Source: a virus. From it: a DNA stretch of 22,609 nt. Positions 7,550 to 14,355 of the stretch are shown here, piece after piece (within the stretch, counting starts at the first letter, position 1; every line of letters begins with the position of its first letter). The stretch is from positions 1 through 22,609 of the IMG/VR virus record IMGVR_UViG_3300039106_000001; one strand, given 5' to 3'. Under the pieces are notes generated by a model. The model had not been told where the DNA came from. It ran no database searches and worked only from the letters and a program-made list of their open reading frames with translations. A program made the translations under genes and the position numbers.

Positions 7550-9106
7550 TTAAACCAGTTTGCCATTCTTGGCTTGAATCTCAATCTTTTGAATGCTCAC
7601 AGGGTAACCATTGATCTCAGTCTCATAGCCCGTTTGCACAGTCTTGCCAGAACCACTTGTTTGACCAACCAATGTCTGCAAAGCAATGCCCTGTGAGTAA
7701 TAAGCCACTGGAGAACCATTTGCGCCATACTCAGCAGTCCCATACTCGGCAACAGTGGACACAGGAATTGTCAGTGTTGTTGAGTAGTACTGACCAGAGA
7801 AGTCATATCCCCACTTGATGATGAAGCCTTGATTCGATCCACCGATCACCACCACAGCAATGCGCTTCAGAATGGATGTGACATTGGGATTCCCTAGATC
7901 AGCATAAGTGGTGAAGTACTGCAATCGATATGTGCTTGCATGGTCAAGATATGTCCCATACTTACCCACATAACCATTTTTGCCAATCAACAAGTCTCCA
8001 TTGCGTCTAGCAAGGAAAGCAGTTGGCGTAATGGAATCCCACACAGTCACCCGTGAAGAGCCATCTTGCAAAGCCGCCTTGGTGTCAAAGCAATAGACTT
8101 GGGCAGCAGTTGGGAAGTTAATCAGGTAAAACGCATTTGACTCTGAGTAGACTGCCTTGATGTTTGCCAATGTCTCAGCGGCAACAATCGTCATCAAGTC
8201 ATTGCGGACATTCTTAGACAAATCACGCAAAGGTGCAGACTTCTCTTGAATGGTTCTCAGGAACGAACGAATGCCACTGTTTGATAGGAAGATCACATCA
8301 GTGCCAGTGTTGGCAATCGAATCCCTTGCAATGCAACCAATGTTGCTAACAGCATCAGTCAAGGTCATCGTTGATGGCGTAGTCGCACCAGAGTAAATCA
8401 GGATTTGACGCTTACCAAAGATCAACAAGAATCCATTGTGCGCTGCCAAACCAGTGATTTCATCTGAACCATTGGGCCATACCTGGGAAACATTCAAAGA
8501 ACCAGATGTTCCTGTTGACCACACATGGCCTGCCAACAAGTCAGAGAAATAGACAGTCACATTGTCAGCAGTTGTGTTAGCCGCCCACAAGCGCCCATAA
8601 GCAGAGATAACAATGTTTGCCTGCGGAACAGTGGCGGCATAACCTGTTTTCTCAGTCACACGCTTGTATGTAGTGGTGCTGACAGCAGGGTCATACACCA
8701 ATGGGTCATGGCCTGTCTGAAAGAAATATGTGATTCCATTCAAAGAGGCACACTGCCAGTTACTTGCGGTGATGGTTGGGGTAGTACCTCCCCCCCCATA
8801 GGTCAACTCAACAACACTTGTGCCGCTGAGTTTGAATAGCTTATTGTTGCCAGCAAACAAAACAGTCAAAGTGCCATCAGTCTGAACCAACTCATGGATG
8901 ACACCAACATTGTTTGCGCCAAGATTGCCAGATGTTGTGTTAACCCTTGACCAACCCTTGCGAGAACCAATGCGCCCGTACTGGTCAATCACACAGTTTG
9001 TGGCAATCGCAGCATATCCAGCCGCTAAATCAAGCGGAGAGTCCTGTGTGTTGACTCCATAGAAGCCTGGAGCCGATACAGAGAAGGTCTGGATTTGCTG
9101 TGTCAT
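7550..9106 (-). CDS. Packaged-DNA stabilisation / tail nozzle protein (P22 gp10-like)
   Basis: A 518-residue, strongly beta-predicted protein. The N-terminal region (FYGVNTQDSPLDLAAGYA, then NCVIDQYGRIGSRKGW near 37-52) matches what I know of phage stabilisation and hub proteins of the P22 gp10 / T7 gp12 type, which close the portal channel and form the tail nozzle with beta-propeller folds. Repeating Tyr/Gly/Thr strands such as FAGNNKLFKL and FLLIFGKRQILIYSG look like propeller blades. It follows the adaptor gene with a 4-base ATGA overlap. A run of eight G on the coding strand (8790-8797) encodes a glycine stretch near residue 105. The family assignment is by pattern, without a search, but fits both position and length. 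Confidence 0.75.
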   Translation of the reverse strand: MTQQIQTFSVSAPGFYGVNTQDSPLDLAAGYAAIATNCVIDQYGRIGSRKGWSRVNTTSGNLGANNVGVIHELVQTDGTLTVLFAGNNKLFKLSGTSVVELTYGGGGTTPTITASNWQCASLNGITYFFQTGHDPLVYDPAVSTTTYKRVTEKTGYAATVPQANIVISAYGRLWAANTTADNVTVYFSDLLAGHVWSTGTSGSLNVSQVWPNGSDEITGLAAHNGFLLIFGKRQILIYSGATTPSTMTLTDAVSNIGCIARDSIANTGTDVIFLSNSGIRSFLRTIQEKSAPLRDLSKNVRNDLMTIVAAETLANIKAVYSESNAFYLINFPTAAQVYCFDTKAALQDGSSRVTVWDSITPTAFLARRNGDLLIGKNGYVGKYGTYLDHASTYRLQYFTTYADLGNPNVTSILKRIAVVVIGGSNQGFIIKWGYDFSGQYYSTTLTIPVSTVAEYGTAEYGANGSPVAYYSQGIALQTLVGQTSGSGKTVQTGYETEINGYPVSIQKIEIQAKNGKLV

Positions 9107-9750
9107 TGCGGAACAAACTCTTGGTTCTCAGGATAACGACTGCCCTCCAAAGCAATGTAATCCGACAACATGGATCGAAACAGCGAATAAGCCTCAGATG
9201 AAGACAGGCCACCATCTTCACCACGCTCAACCAATGCCCTGGCGTATGCGCCCTGGGCAACCACCACATCAGGGACAAGAATCACAGTGCTGTCAGCCGC
9301 CAGTGGAGCCTGTGGCACTGCCAAAGCAAACATGATGCTGTAAACACCATCTGGCCTTGGATACAGGCTTATTTTGGTGTCATAACTACCATTTACACCA
9401 TCAAAAGTGTATTCGCTTGGGATGCCCGTCATAATCGTAGAGAAGTTCTGCTTACGATTCATGTCCACAAAAGTGATGTTTGTCAGGCCAATGTTGCTTG
9501 TTGCGTTGATTGCATCAAGAACCTGGAACTTCTGACCAGCACCAGTTAATGCGTATTGGTATGTGCCAGCAATAGTGCTGACAGTGATTGTTTGACCAAG
9601 TGCATTCCAACCAAAAGCATCTTCAACCTGACGCTTGGTGTCATTGACGAACTTGGCAATTAGGGTGGAATAGGTGGTTTCGTTGTAAGTTGTTACAACA
9701 GGCTCACGCAAACGAATCAATACATCGTTGACCAGTTCAAGAAATGTCAT
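9103..9750 (-). CDS. Head-tail adaptor / tail tubular protein A-like (P22 gp4 or T7 gp11 type)
   Basis: A 215-residue protein beginning with a helical segment (FLELVNDVLIRLREP), then YNETTYSTLIAKFVNDTKRQVEDAF, a pattern I associate with phage adaptor or tubular-A proteins that bind under the portal ring. A beta-rich middle (about residues 50-150) and an acidic, helix-forming C-terminus (about 160-210, SSSEAYSLFRSMLSDYIALEGSRY) follow. A GAGG site stands 7 bases before the ATG. Its stop overlaps the nozzle gene start by four bases; adaptor followed by nozzle is the usual short-tail order. Confidence in a tail-completion role is good; the exact homologue is uncertain. Confidence 0.75.
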   Translation of the reverse strand: MTFLELVNDVLIRLREPVVTTYNETTYSTLIAKFVNDTKRQVEDAFGWNALGQTITVSTIAGTYQYALTGAGQKFQVLDAINATSNIGLTNITFVDMNRKQNFSTIMTGIPSEYTFDGVNGSYDTKISLYPRPDGVYSIMFALAVPQAPLAADSTVILVPDVVVAQGAYARALVERGEDGGLSSSEAYSLFRSMLSDYIALEGSRYPENQEFVPQ

Positions 9751-9759
9751 TGTGCTGCC

Positions 9760-10062
9760 TCATTTCGCTTTTGCCTTGTTCCTTGCGGATATAGCTTTAG
9801 CTTTTGCCTTTGCGTCAGCCTTGGAGTTAGCACCCCAGGCTTTTAGCGAAAGAAGCAGTCTCGTTGGTTCACCATTCTTGTACTCAGGGCCATCCATGTT
9901 GCCCATACGAGCCAAGAAACTCGCTCTACGGGGATTATCCCCCGATTTAACTGGTGCTTTCAGGTTGCCACCAGTTGCCGCATTATAAGATGCTCTCCCC
10001 TTGGCATTCAAGCCGCCTTTTGGGTTTTGACCAGCTTTTGTTTGCCAAACAGGAGATTTCAT
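9760..10062 (-). CDS. Basic phage protein of unknown function (possibly DUF6321-like)
   Basis: A 100-residue protein, strongly basic. Its core (QNPKGGLNAKGRASY, then APVKSGDNPRRASFLARMGNM) resembles a short conserved phage family that I recall as DUF6321; this is memory, not a search. The tail is an alanine/lysine repeat (KADAKAKAKAISARNKAKAK) that should be helical and could bind nucleic acid. The gene abuts the upstream 52-codon basic gene with no gap (TAAATG). Four of the small genes in this stretch encode lysine-rich proteins, suggesting a common theme such as DNA binding inside the head, but no function is established from the sequence. Confidence 0.7.
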   Translation of the reverse strand: MKSPVWQTKAGQNPKGGLNAKGRASYNAATGGNLKAPVKSGDNPRRASFLARMGNMDGPEYKNGEPTRLLLSLKAWGANSKADAKAKAKAISARNKAKAK

Positions 10063-10221
10063 TTACTTTGCCTTTTTAGGTTTCTTTGCTGTTTTTGCCG
10101 CTTGCTTGAAGTCAGCCGCAGTTGGCGCACCCTTTGCCCCAACCTTTCTCATTTTTTCGCCAGAACCCGCTTTAATACGGGCTTGTTTGGCATGGATATT
10201 GGCGTATAAACCTTGTTTCAT
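10063..10221 (-). CDS. Small basic phage protein (52 aa), unknown function
   Basis: A 52-residue product, mostly helical and strongly basic, with a recognisable core: GLYANIHAKQARIKAGSGEK then KGAPTAADFKQAAKTAK. Small proteins of this pattern (NIHAK, RIK-GSGEKMR, GAPTA) recur in tailed phages next to structural genes; their role is not known to me. The start overlaps the preceding 56-codon gene by four bases (ATGA), and the stop at 10063-10065 abuts the next ATG. The tight packing on both sides supports this as a real gene despite its size. Confidence 0.75.
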   Translation of the reverse strand: MKQGLYANIHAKQARIKAGSGEKMRKVGAKGAPTAADFKQAAKTAKKPKKAK

Positions 10222-10388
10222 TTCTTTTTCTTCATTGGTTTGGACATACCAGCTTCAGATAGGGCAATGGCGACTGCCTGTTTCTTGCTCTTTACAACAG
10301 GCCCACCCTTACCAGAATGCAGAGTCCCCTCCTTGTACTCACGCATGACCTTGCCGACCTTCTTTTGAGCCATAGTAGGTTTTTTCAT
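10218..10388 (-). CDS. Small basic phage protein, DUF6496-like (56 aa)
   Basis: A 56-residue lysine-rich protein. The central pattern KVGKVMREYKEGTLHSGKGG followed by KSKKQAVAIALSEAG matches the conserved core that I recall for the phage/bacterial family DUF6496; the exact family name is from memory. It ends MKKKK. A GAGGAAG ribosome site stands just before the ATG at 10386-10388, and its stop overlaps the next ATG by four bases. Function unknown. The basic character and repeated GK motifs are compatible with nucleic-acid contact, which is inference. Confidence 0.78.
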   Translation of the reverse strand: MKKPTMAQKKVGKVMREYKEGTLHSGKGGPVVKSKKQAVAIALSEAGMSKPMKKKK

Positions 10389-10397
10389 GGTGCTTCC

Positions 10398-10682
10398 TCA
10401 GTAGAGAATCTTGGCAATGATGGTTCCAGAGGTGTAGGCAGTGCAATTTGCCCTCAAATACTTTGGAGCATTAGCCAGGGTGACAAAGCCATCAGCAGTC
10501 AAGGCAGTGCCAATCGTGCTGAAGGTTGTGCCATCAAGACTGCCTTGCAAAGCAACAGTGGCGGTTGTGATGCCTGTGACATGCAAGATTGCTGGAAAAC
10601 CAGCATCCACCTGAACGGCCTTAGATGCGCCAGTTGCAGTTACAGAACTTAGCAAAGTGATAGGAGCGGTTAAGGATGACAT
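10398..10682 (-). CDS. Small beta-rich protein, possible capsid decoration or head fibre component
   Basis: A 94-residue protein rich in T, A, V and G with alternating beta-prone strands and almost no charge: SSLTAPITLLSSVTATGASK, then VQVDAGFPAILHVTGITTAT, then ALQGSLDGTTFSTIGTAL. This composition suits an immunoglobulin-like or jelly-roll surface protein such as a decoration protein. The ATG shares one base with the stop of the upstream gene (TAATG). It stands out among basic neighbours by being neutral. No family is recognised with certainty; the virion role is inferred from composition and location in the head-gene region. Confidence 0.6.
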   Translation of the reverse strand: MSSLTAPITLLSSVTATGASKAVQVDAGFPAILHVTGITTATVALQGSLDGTTFSTIGTALTADGFVTLANAPKYLRANCTAYTSGTIIAKILY

Positions 10683-10840
10683 TATTTACCTCTTGAAGAT
10701 TTCTTCATCATGTTTGTTGCGGTTCGCTGACCCTTTTTGGGGAGCATCTTAGGTTTTCCAATTGCCACCATGATGGTGACAGGAACACCTTTCTTCTTTG
10801 CGGGAGACTTTGCGTCTTTCATTGGCTTGCCATACATCAT
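10682..10840 (-). CDS. Small lysine-rich protein (52 aa), unknown function
   Basis: A 52-residue protein starting at the ATG at 10838-10840, chosen because it overlaps the upstream stop by four bases as neighbouring genes do; an ATG at 10876 in the same frame would overlap far more. It is extremely basic: many K, a KSPAKKKG patch, a short hydrophobic centre (VPVTIMVAIG, about residues 19-28) and a K/R/M-rich tail. Histone-tail-like composition hints at nucleic-acid binding. I do not recognise a family. The stop shares a base with the next gene. Confidence 0.6.
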   Translation of the reverse strand: MMYGKPMKDAKSPAKKKGVPVTIMVAIGKPKMLPKKGQRTATNMMKKSSRGK

Positions 10841-11247
10841 GGTTTTTCCTTGGTTATTGGCCCACCAGACTTCCAAGCATCACAAGTACGGGCCGCAGCA
10901 CAGGTGAATTGAAACAGATCACAGTATCCCAGGTTAGCCGCCTTGACGAAGTTCTCGTCATAGGACAGTTCGCCCTCGTTCTCATCCTTTTCCAAGCCAG
11001 AAACGATGCATTCCATCATGTTAGGAGTCTGGATGAAAGCGGCACAGTTGCCACATCTCATGTTCTTGATGCTAGATGTAGGTGCGTTGTACATCTTGGC
11101 CTTCTTTAGCCAAAAAGCATCGTTTGCCTCATTGGGATTGGGTGGGCCATAGCCAAACTTCTTGAATGCGTTATTCCTGTTTTTCAGGTTAACAGACACA
11201 TCCTGAGTGGCAATGGGGCACGACTTCCCTGAGAGCAATCCTTTCAT
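10837..11247 (-). CDS. Cysteine-rich phage protein resembling high-potential iron-sulfur proteins
   Basis: A 136-residue protein starting at the ATG at 11245-11247, which overlaps the upstream stop by four bases. The N-terminal half has a pattern CPIATQDVSVNLKNRN then YGPPNPNEANDAFWLKKAKM that looks strongly conserved. The C-terminal half carries a cysteine cluster: C65-x2-C68, C80, C109, C116, C122, with NLGYCDLFQFTCAAARTCDAW and a closing GGP. The spacing recalls high-potential iron-sulfur proteins (four cysteines around a 4Fe-4S cluster) and may bind a metal. Similar proteins occur in phage head regions, but I know of no proven role. Metal binding is inference; a zinc site or disulfides are alternatives. 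Confidence 0.75.
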   Translation of the reverse strand: MKGLLSGKSCPIATQDVSVNLKNRNNAFKKFGYGPPNPNEANDAFWLKKAKMYNAPTSSIKNMRCGNCAAFIQTPNMMECIVSGLEKDENEGELSYDENFVKAANLGYCDLFQFTCAAARTCDAWKSGGPITKEKP

Positions 11248-11447
11248 TTCATCAGCCTTTCGCCAATAAATGTGACTACACCACCCAAAGCAGAGGCAAT
11301 GGTCATTCCCATCCAAAGTCCACCTTTGCCCTTGTTTGCCAACTCAAGCAAAGCCTTTACATCTTTGCTTAAGGTATGCACTTCATTCTGGAGAGCCTCA
11401 ACTTGGGCCTCCAGTTTTCCAAAATCTCTTGCGTCTATGTCAGACAT
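11244..11447 (-). CDS. Coiled-coil plus membrane-segment protein, XhlA/holin-like
   Basis: A 67-residue protein starting at the ATG at 11445-11447; an in-frame ATG at 11483 is possible but overlaps the upstream gene more. Residues about 5-37 form an acidic heptad pattern (KLEAQVEALQNEVHTLSKDV), followed by KGGLWMGMTIASALGGVVTF, a single hydrophobic segment, and a short basic tail ERLMK. Coiled coil followed by one membrane helix with this sequence style resembles hemolysin XhlA-type proteins, often listed as holin partners. Here it sits between head genes far from the membrane-gene cluster at the left end, which leaves its role open. The start overlaps the upstream gene by 8 bases. Confidence 0.65.
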   Translation of the reverse strand: MSDIDARDFGKLEAQVEALQNEVHTLSKDVKALLELANKGKGGLWMGMTIASALGGVVTFIGERLMK

Positions 11448-11655
11448 TTGCAACTTTCCTTGGGCGACCCATGCGCCGAACAACTGGCGGTGTGAAAGCA
11501 GTATCTTTTCTTACGGCTTCAGGATCATAAGCAATAGGCGCTTCCTCTTGTTCATCAACACGAACATATCCTTGGTGACCCTTCATGGAGTCAATGTCAT
11601 GTTGCAAGGTGAAACTGACTGTATTACCAGACTGAAGACAGCGAAAAGTTGCCAT
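11440..11655 (-). CDS. Small conserved-looking phage protein (71 aa), unknown function
   Basis: A 71-residue protein with a beta-prone N-terminus (ATFRCLQSGNTVSFTLQHDI), then SMKGHQGYVRVDEQEE, and a basic arginine-rich C-terminus (VVRRMGRPRKVANV) that contains an AT-hook-like RPRK. A GGAG site lies 7 bases before the ATG. It is the first gene after the hairpin terminator at 11668-11694, so its expression should be lower than that of the coat protein genes. I do not recognise a function; a minor head protein or head-associated factor is possible from location alone. Confidence 0.65.
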   Translation of the reverse strand: MATFRCLQSGNTVSFTLQHDIDSMKGHQGYVRVDEQEEAPIAYDPEAVRKDTAFTPPVVRRMGRPRKVANV

Positions 11656-11667
11656 TTATTTCTCCAA

Positions 11668-11694
11668 AACAAAGAAAGGGGGGACGAACCCCCC
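11668..11694 (-). terminator. Strong intrinsic terminator after the possible decoration gene
   Basis: On the minus strand GGGGGG (11694-11689), loop TTCGT, CCCCCC (11683-11678), then TTTCTTTGTTTT. A six-base all-GC stem with a T-rich tail is a textbook intrinsic terminator. It starts 5 bases past the stop codon at 11700-11702. Partial read-through is needed for the downstream genes unless another promoter exists. Confidence 0.8.
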
Positions 11695-11699
11695 AATCT

Positions 11700-12023
11700 T
11701 TAGACCATACGAGCAATTACCAACTTGACAGTGCTTGACGCTAGGTCAACAGCACCACCAGTTGTGTTGGTAGTGGCAATGGTTACAGTGTCAGTAGCAG
11801 AGATATAAGCACGGCGAACCAAACCCGCCTCACTTACACCAGCAGACATACCAATCACCATGTCGCCCAGGGCAACGCCAGGGACAGTCACAGTATCAGT
11901 TGCAGCAGCTTGATCTGAAACAGATGCAGAGTTCAATGTGCAAGTAACTGTCCATGTGTCACTGAACAATCCACGAAAAGAATCGTTGTCTCGACTAGAA
12001 ACAACAGCGGTAGCAGCAGCCAT
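11700..12023 (-). CDS. Small beta-rich protein, probable capsid decoration or auxiliary head protein
   Basis: A 107-residue protein rich in V, T, A and S, predicted all-beta (TDTVTVPGVALGDMVIGMSA, then TDTVTIATTNTTGG near 80-93). It lies immediately downstream of the coat protein gene and is flanked by terminators on both sides, making it a nearly separate transcription unit at the level just below the coat gene. That position and composition are usual for decoration/cement proteins or small head-fibre proteins. An AGGAG site stands 6 bases before the ATG. No catalytic motif is present. The structural role is inferred. Confidence 0.7.
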   Translation of the reverse strand: MAAATAVVSSRDNDSFRGLFSDTWTVTCTLNSASVSDQAAATDTVTVPGVALGDMVIGMSAGVSEAGLVRRAYISATDTVTIATTNTTGGAVDLASSTVKLVIARMV

Positions 12024-12046
12024 TTTGTTCTCCTAAATTACAGGTT

Positions 12047-12076
12047 AAAAAAAGACCCCCCCACTAGGGAGGGGGC
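12047..12076 (-). terminator. Intrinsic terminator after the major coat protein gene
   Basis: On the minus strand GCCCCC (12076-12071), a loop containing TCCCTAGTGG, then GGGGG (12060-12056) and TCTTTTTTT (12055-12047). It begins 9 bases after the coat protein stop at 12085. This should cap much of the coat transcript while letting some polymerase continue into the next gene. Confidence 0.8.
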
Positions 12077-12084
12077 AACTGCAA

Positions 12085-13062
12085 TCAGGTAGGCACAACC
12101 AAGGCGAACATGGATGCGGCATTCGGATCGGTTGAAGTGGTGGAAGTGCGGAGAGCCTTCACGCCATACAAGGTGTCCGAAGTGAACAGCGTACCCAAGT
12201 ACTCTTGTTTGTACTGAGTTTGTGAGCGGATGCCCACTTGCTCAACCAAAACCATAGAGTCACGATGGCCCATCAAGCAAACACGGGCAATGGCAGTGCC
12301 AGATGCGGGGAAAGTCGCAGTGGCAGATGCAGAGTCAGCGTTGCTGGTGGTGAACACGGGGATGCCGTACAGGTTGCCGATCTCACCATTGCGGATGGCG
12401 TTGCCATCACCCACAAAGGCTTGCTCAGTGTAACGAGCCAAACCCATCAGCGTGTTACGGCTGGACGGGGGGATGATGAAGAAACGACCATCCATAGGAG
12501 TATCGTTGTCATCCAAACGCTGAATGGTGCGGCGAATAGCGGCATCAGTCAGAGCAGTGGCGTTACCAGTGTTGGTGTTGGCAGAGTAGTCGAAGGCAGT
12601 CGTGCCATCGCCACCGATGTAGCCACCAGCATAGCGAGCATTGTCAGCAGTACCGCCGTTGGCAGAACGACCCAACTGGATCAAGTCGGTATCGACTTGT
12701 TTAGCCAGGGCGTAACCAGCATCATTGGTATAGAACTGACGCAAGCTGTTCAGGGCTTGGGCTTCAACGATGTCCTCAATCAAGCGGCTATATTCATAGT
12801 GCTTGTTGATCGACACTTGCACTTCAGTCTCAGTGGCGGCAATCAGCGTCACTGCGGTAGAAGCGGCTTTGGCAGAAGCAGAACCACGATAAGGTGCGGG
12901 AATGTGAACGGTGTCACCTTTCTTGCCCTTAAAGTTCATCTTCATCACAAGGTTCGCCAGCACCAAGTTTTTCTTGTATGCGGCGACAATTTCATCACTC
13001 CAAATCTCAGGAATGAAGGTTGCGGCGGTAGTCGTAGTTACCGCAGGGGTAGGAAATGCCAT
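12085..13062 (-). CDS. Major capsid (coat) protein
   Basis: A 325-residue protein. N-terminal FIPEIWSDEIVAAYKKNLVL followed by VMKMNFKGKKGDTVHIPAP is a pattern of phage coat proteins with the HK97 fold. A central block (about residues 165-215: RRTIQRLDDNDTPMDGRFFI, then PPSSRNTLM) and a C-terminal block (about 225-290: GEIGNLYGIPVFTTS, ARVCLMGHRDSMVLVEQVG) fit the peripheral and axial domains. It has an excellent AAGGAG ribosome site, follows the scaffold gene, and is followed at once by a terminator, as expected for the most abundant virion protein. Its sequence is visibly more GC-rich than the ejection-protein genes. No N-terminal prohead protease site or protease gene is seen, so assembly probably uses a separate scaffold. 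Confidence 0.9.
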   Translation of the reverse strand: MAFPTPAVTTTTAATFIPEIWSDEIVAAYKKNLVLANLVMKMNFKGKKGDTVHIPAPYRGSASAKAASTAVTLIAATETEVQVSINKHYEYSRLIEDIVEAQALNSLRQFYTNDAGYALAKQVDTDLIQLGRSANGGTADNARYAGGYIGGDGTTAFDYSANTNTGNATALTDAAIRRTIQRLDDNDTPMDGRFFIIPPSSRNTLMGLARYTEQAFVGDGNAIRNGEIGNLYGIPVFTTSNADSASATATFPASGTAIARVCLMGHRDSMVLVEQVGIRSQTQYKQEYLGTLFTSDTLYGVKALRTSTTSTDPNAASMFALVVPT

Positions 13063-13090
13063 GATGTTTCTCCTTAGAAACGAAAGTTAG

Positions 13091-13849
13091 TTACTTGACC
13101 CGCCCCTCTGCGTACGCTGTAAGAATTTCATCATGCAACGCATCGTAGCGGTTTGGATCGGTCATTTTCAGCCGAATAAGGTCAGCCCGTCTGTAAATCC
13201 GCTTTGAACTCTCTCCAGTTCCACCAACATCAACTTGTGCGGCCTTCATATTCTGCTTCCTGGCGGTTTCACCCGCTTGCTCAGTCTGCTTTGACTTGAC
13301 ACCACGCAACTCTTTGTAAGTAGAGAGCAATTCATTGGCGCTATCGTAATCGAACTCACCATCAGCTTTTGCATACAGGCCCATGCGAATAGGAGAAGAT
13401 TTCACCCAATTCACAAAGTCTGCATCTTGAGCAATCTGAGTGTAGTCAGGATGCTCTTGCGCCAACTTCTGTTGAATCTGCATCTTTTTGAACTCTAAGC
13501 CTGCTTGACGGGCCGCGAGAACATCAGGATGATTATCAATAGTCTTTTGAACTGCCTTCTGTGGATTTTCAAAGAAATCTACTTCAGGTTCTTCCTCTTT
13601 AATAGGTTGCTGTTTTGAACTGAGGTTCTGCTTTATGAGTTCATCAGCAAGTTTCCTCACCTCTCCCACTTCTTGCGCTTGCTTGCCAATCAACTTTTCA
13701 GCTTCTTGGTGCATCCGAACAATGTCCTCAAGACTTTTGTCCCTGTACTTGTCAGGGAGTCCTTGAGTTGGAGGCGCAATGGTGTTAGATAGCTTGGATT
13801 CCTCTGCTTCTAACTCACTTTTCATCTCAGGTTCGTTATCAATCAACAT
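13091..13849 (-). CDS. Scaffolding protein
   Basis: A 252-residue, highly charged helical protein placed directly before the coat gene. The N-terminal region has GLPDKYRDKSLEDIVRMHQE followed by a heptad-like KLIGKQAQEVGEVRKLADELI coiled coil (about residues 52-72), an acidic patch EEEPEVDFFENP (about 84-95), further helices, and a basic C-terminus (SSKRIYRRADLIRLKMTDPN, about 214-233) that would be suited to binding the coat protein. These are the features of podovirus scaffolds; the sequence order scaffold-coat is also standard. An AAGG motif precedes the ATG at 13847-13849. Confidence is high for role, moderate for details of interaction. Confidence 0.8.
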   Translation of the reverse strand: MLIDNEPEMKSELEAEESKLSNTIAPPTQGLPDKYRDKSLEDIVRMHQEAEKLIGKQAQEVGEVRKLADELIKQNLSSKQQPIKEEEPEVDFFENPQKAVQKTIDNHPDVLAARQAGLEFKKMQIQQKLAQEHPDYTQIAQDADFVNWVKSSPIRMGLYAKADGEFDYDSANELLSTYKELRGVKSKQTEQAGETARKQNMKAAQVDVGGTGESSKRIYRRADLIRLKMTDPNRYDALHDEILTAYAEGRVK

Positions 13850-13904
13850 ATTTTTACCTTTTCCTGCCGTTTCGGTTGTAGGAGAATCAACTCGACATTT
13901 CTGT

Positions 13905-14132
13905 TTAAGAGTTGGCTTTACGCTCAGATTTCAGCTTGTCTAAGTGGCTTTTTTCGAACTTCCCATGTGCTGTTGGGAAAGAACCAGACCACCCTTCCAA
14001 CCTAAAAGCTGGCGCACTAAGAATGCGATTGGCTGTTTCACCGCATTCACACCTGAAACTGACCGCCTCATAATCAGTCAGCCTCTCGGTTTTATGCCCG
14101 TTTGCACAGGCAAATTCAAACATTCTTTTCAT
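13905..14132 (-). CDS. Zinc-ribbon-like protein, FmdB-like
   Basis: A 75-residue protein. The N-terminal MFEFACANGHKTE and RCECGETANRI give potential metal ligands C9, H13, C28 and C30, resembling the FmdB-type zinc ribbon but with one cysteine replaced by histidine. The region after it (SAPAFRLEGWSGSFPTAHGK) includes aromatic and glycine residues as in FmdB family members; the tail is lysine-rich. The ATG at 14130-14132 is favoured because GAGGA lies 6 bases ahead; it overlaps the upstream gene by 17 bases. Such proteins occur in phage head-gene clusters with no established role. A non-standard metal site is inference. Confidence 0.7.
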   Translation of the reverse strand: MKRMFEFACANGHKTERLTDYEAVSFRCECGETANRILSAPAFRLEGWSGSFPTAHGKFEKSHLDKLKSERKANS

Positions 14133-14355
14133 TCAGTTCCTCGTATGCTCTCTCGCTGACCTGTTTTAAGGTTTTCAGCCAAGTAAGTATAGAAAGTTCG
14201 CCTTTTTTGAATTGTAGGCTTTGTTCATCAGGAATCACAGATATATTATTCAAGGATGAAATCATGGTGTCAATATCTTCCATGAGGTCTTTCCATCCGT
14301 CACTTCCCATCATCGAGAAGCGATCTTCATAGTATTTCTGCAATTCAGGTGTCAT
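14116..14355 (-). CDS. Small phage protein (79 aa), unknown function
   Basis: A 79-residue acidic, helical protein: MTPELQKYYEDRFSMMGSDG, then WKDLMEDIDTMISSL, and a C-terminal helix ILTWLKTLKQVSERAYEELN. The pattern PELQKYYE...GW.......L and FKKGELSIL resembles small conserved phage proteins seen near head genes; I know of no function for them. The start overlaps the upstream gene by four bases (ATGA), and its 3' end overlaps the zinc-ribbon gene by 17 bases, so the three genes are likely translated as a coupled set. Confidence 0.7.
   Translation of the reverse strand: MTPELQKYYEDRFSMMGSDGWKDLMEDIDTMISSLNNISVIPDEQSLQFKKGELSILTWLKTLKQVSERAYEELNEKNV

Noticed and set aside
9982-10011. Minus-strand TATAAT with TTGAAT 18 bases upstream, a possible internal promoter for the tail genes.
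   Set aside because: It lies inside a coding sequence, the -35 is weak and the spacing is not ideal. There is no supporting evidence.
12238-13077. Long plus-strand frame (279 codons) opposite the coat gene.
   Set aside because: It is antisense to a clearly identified coat protein with good ribosome site; repetitive V/G/S composition is typical of a shadow frame.
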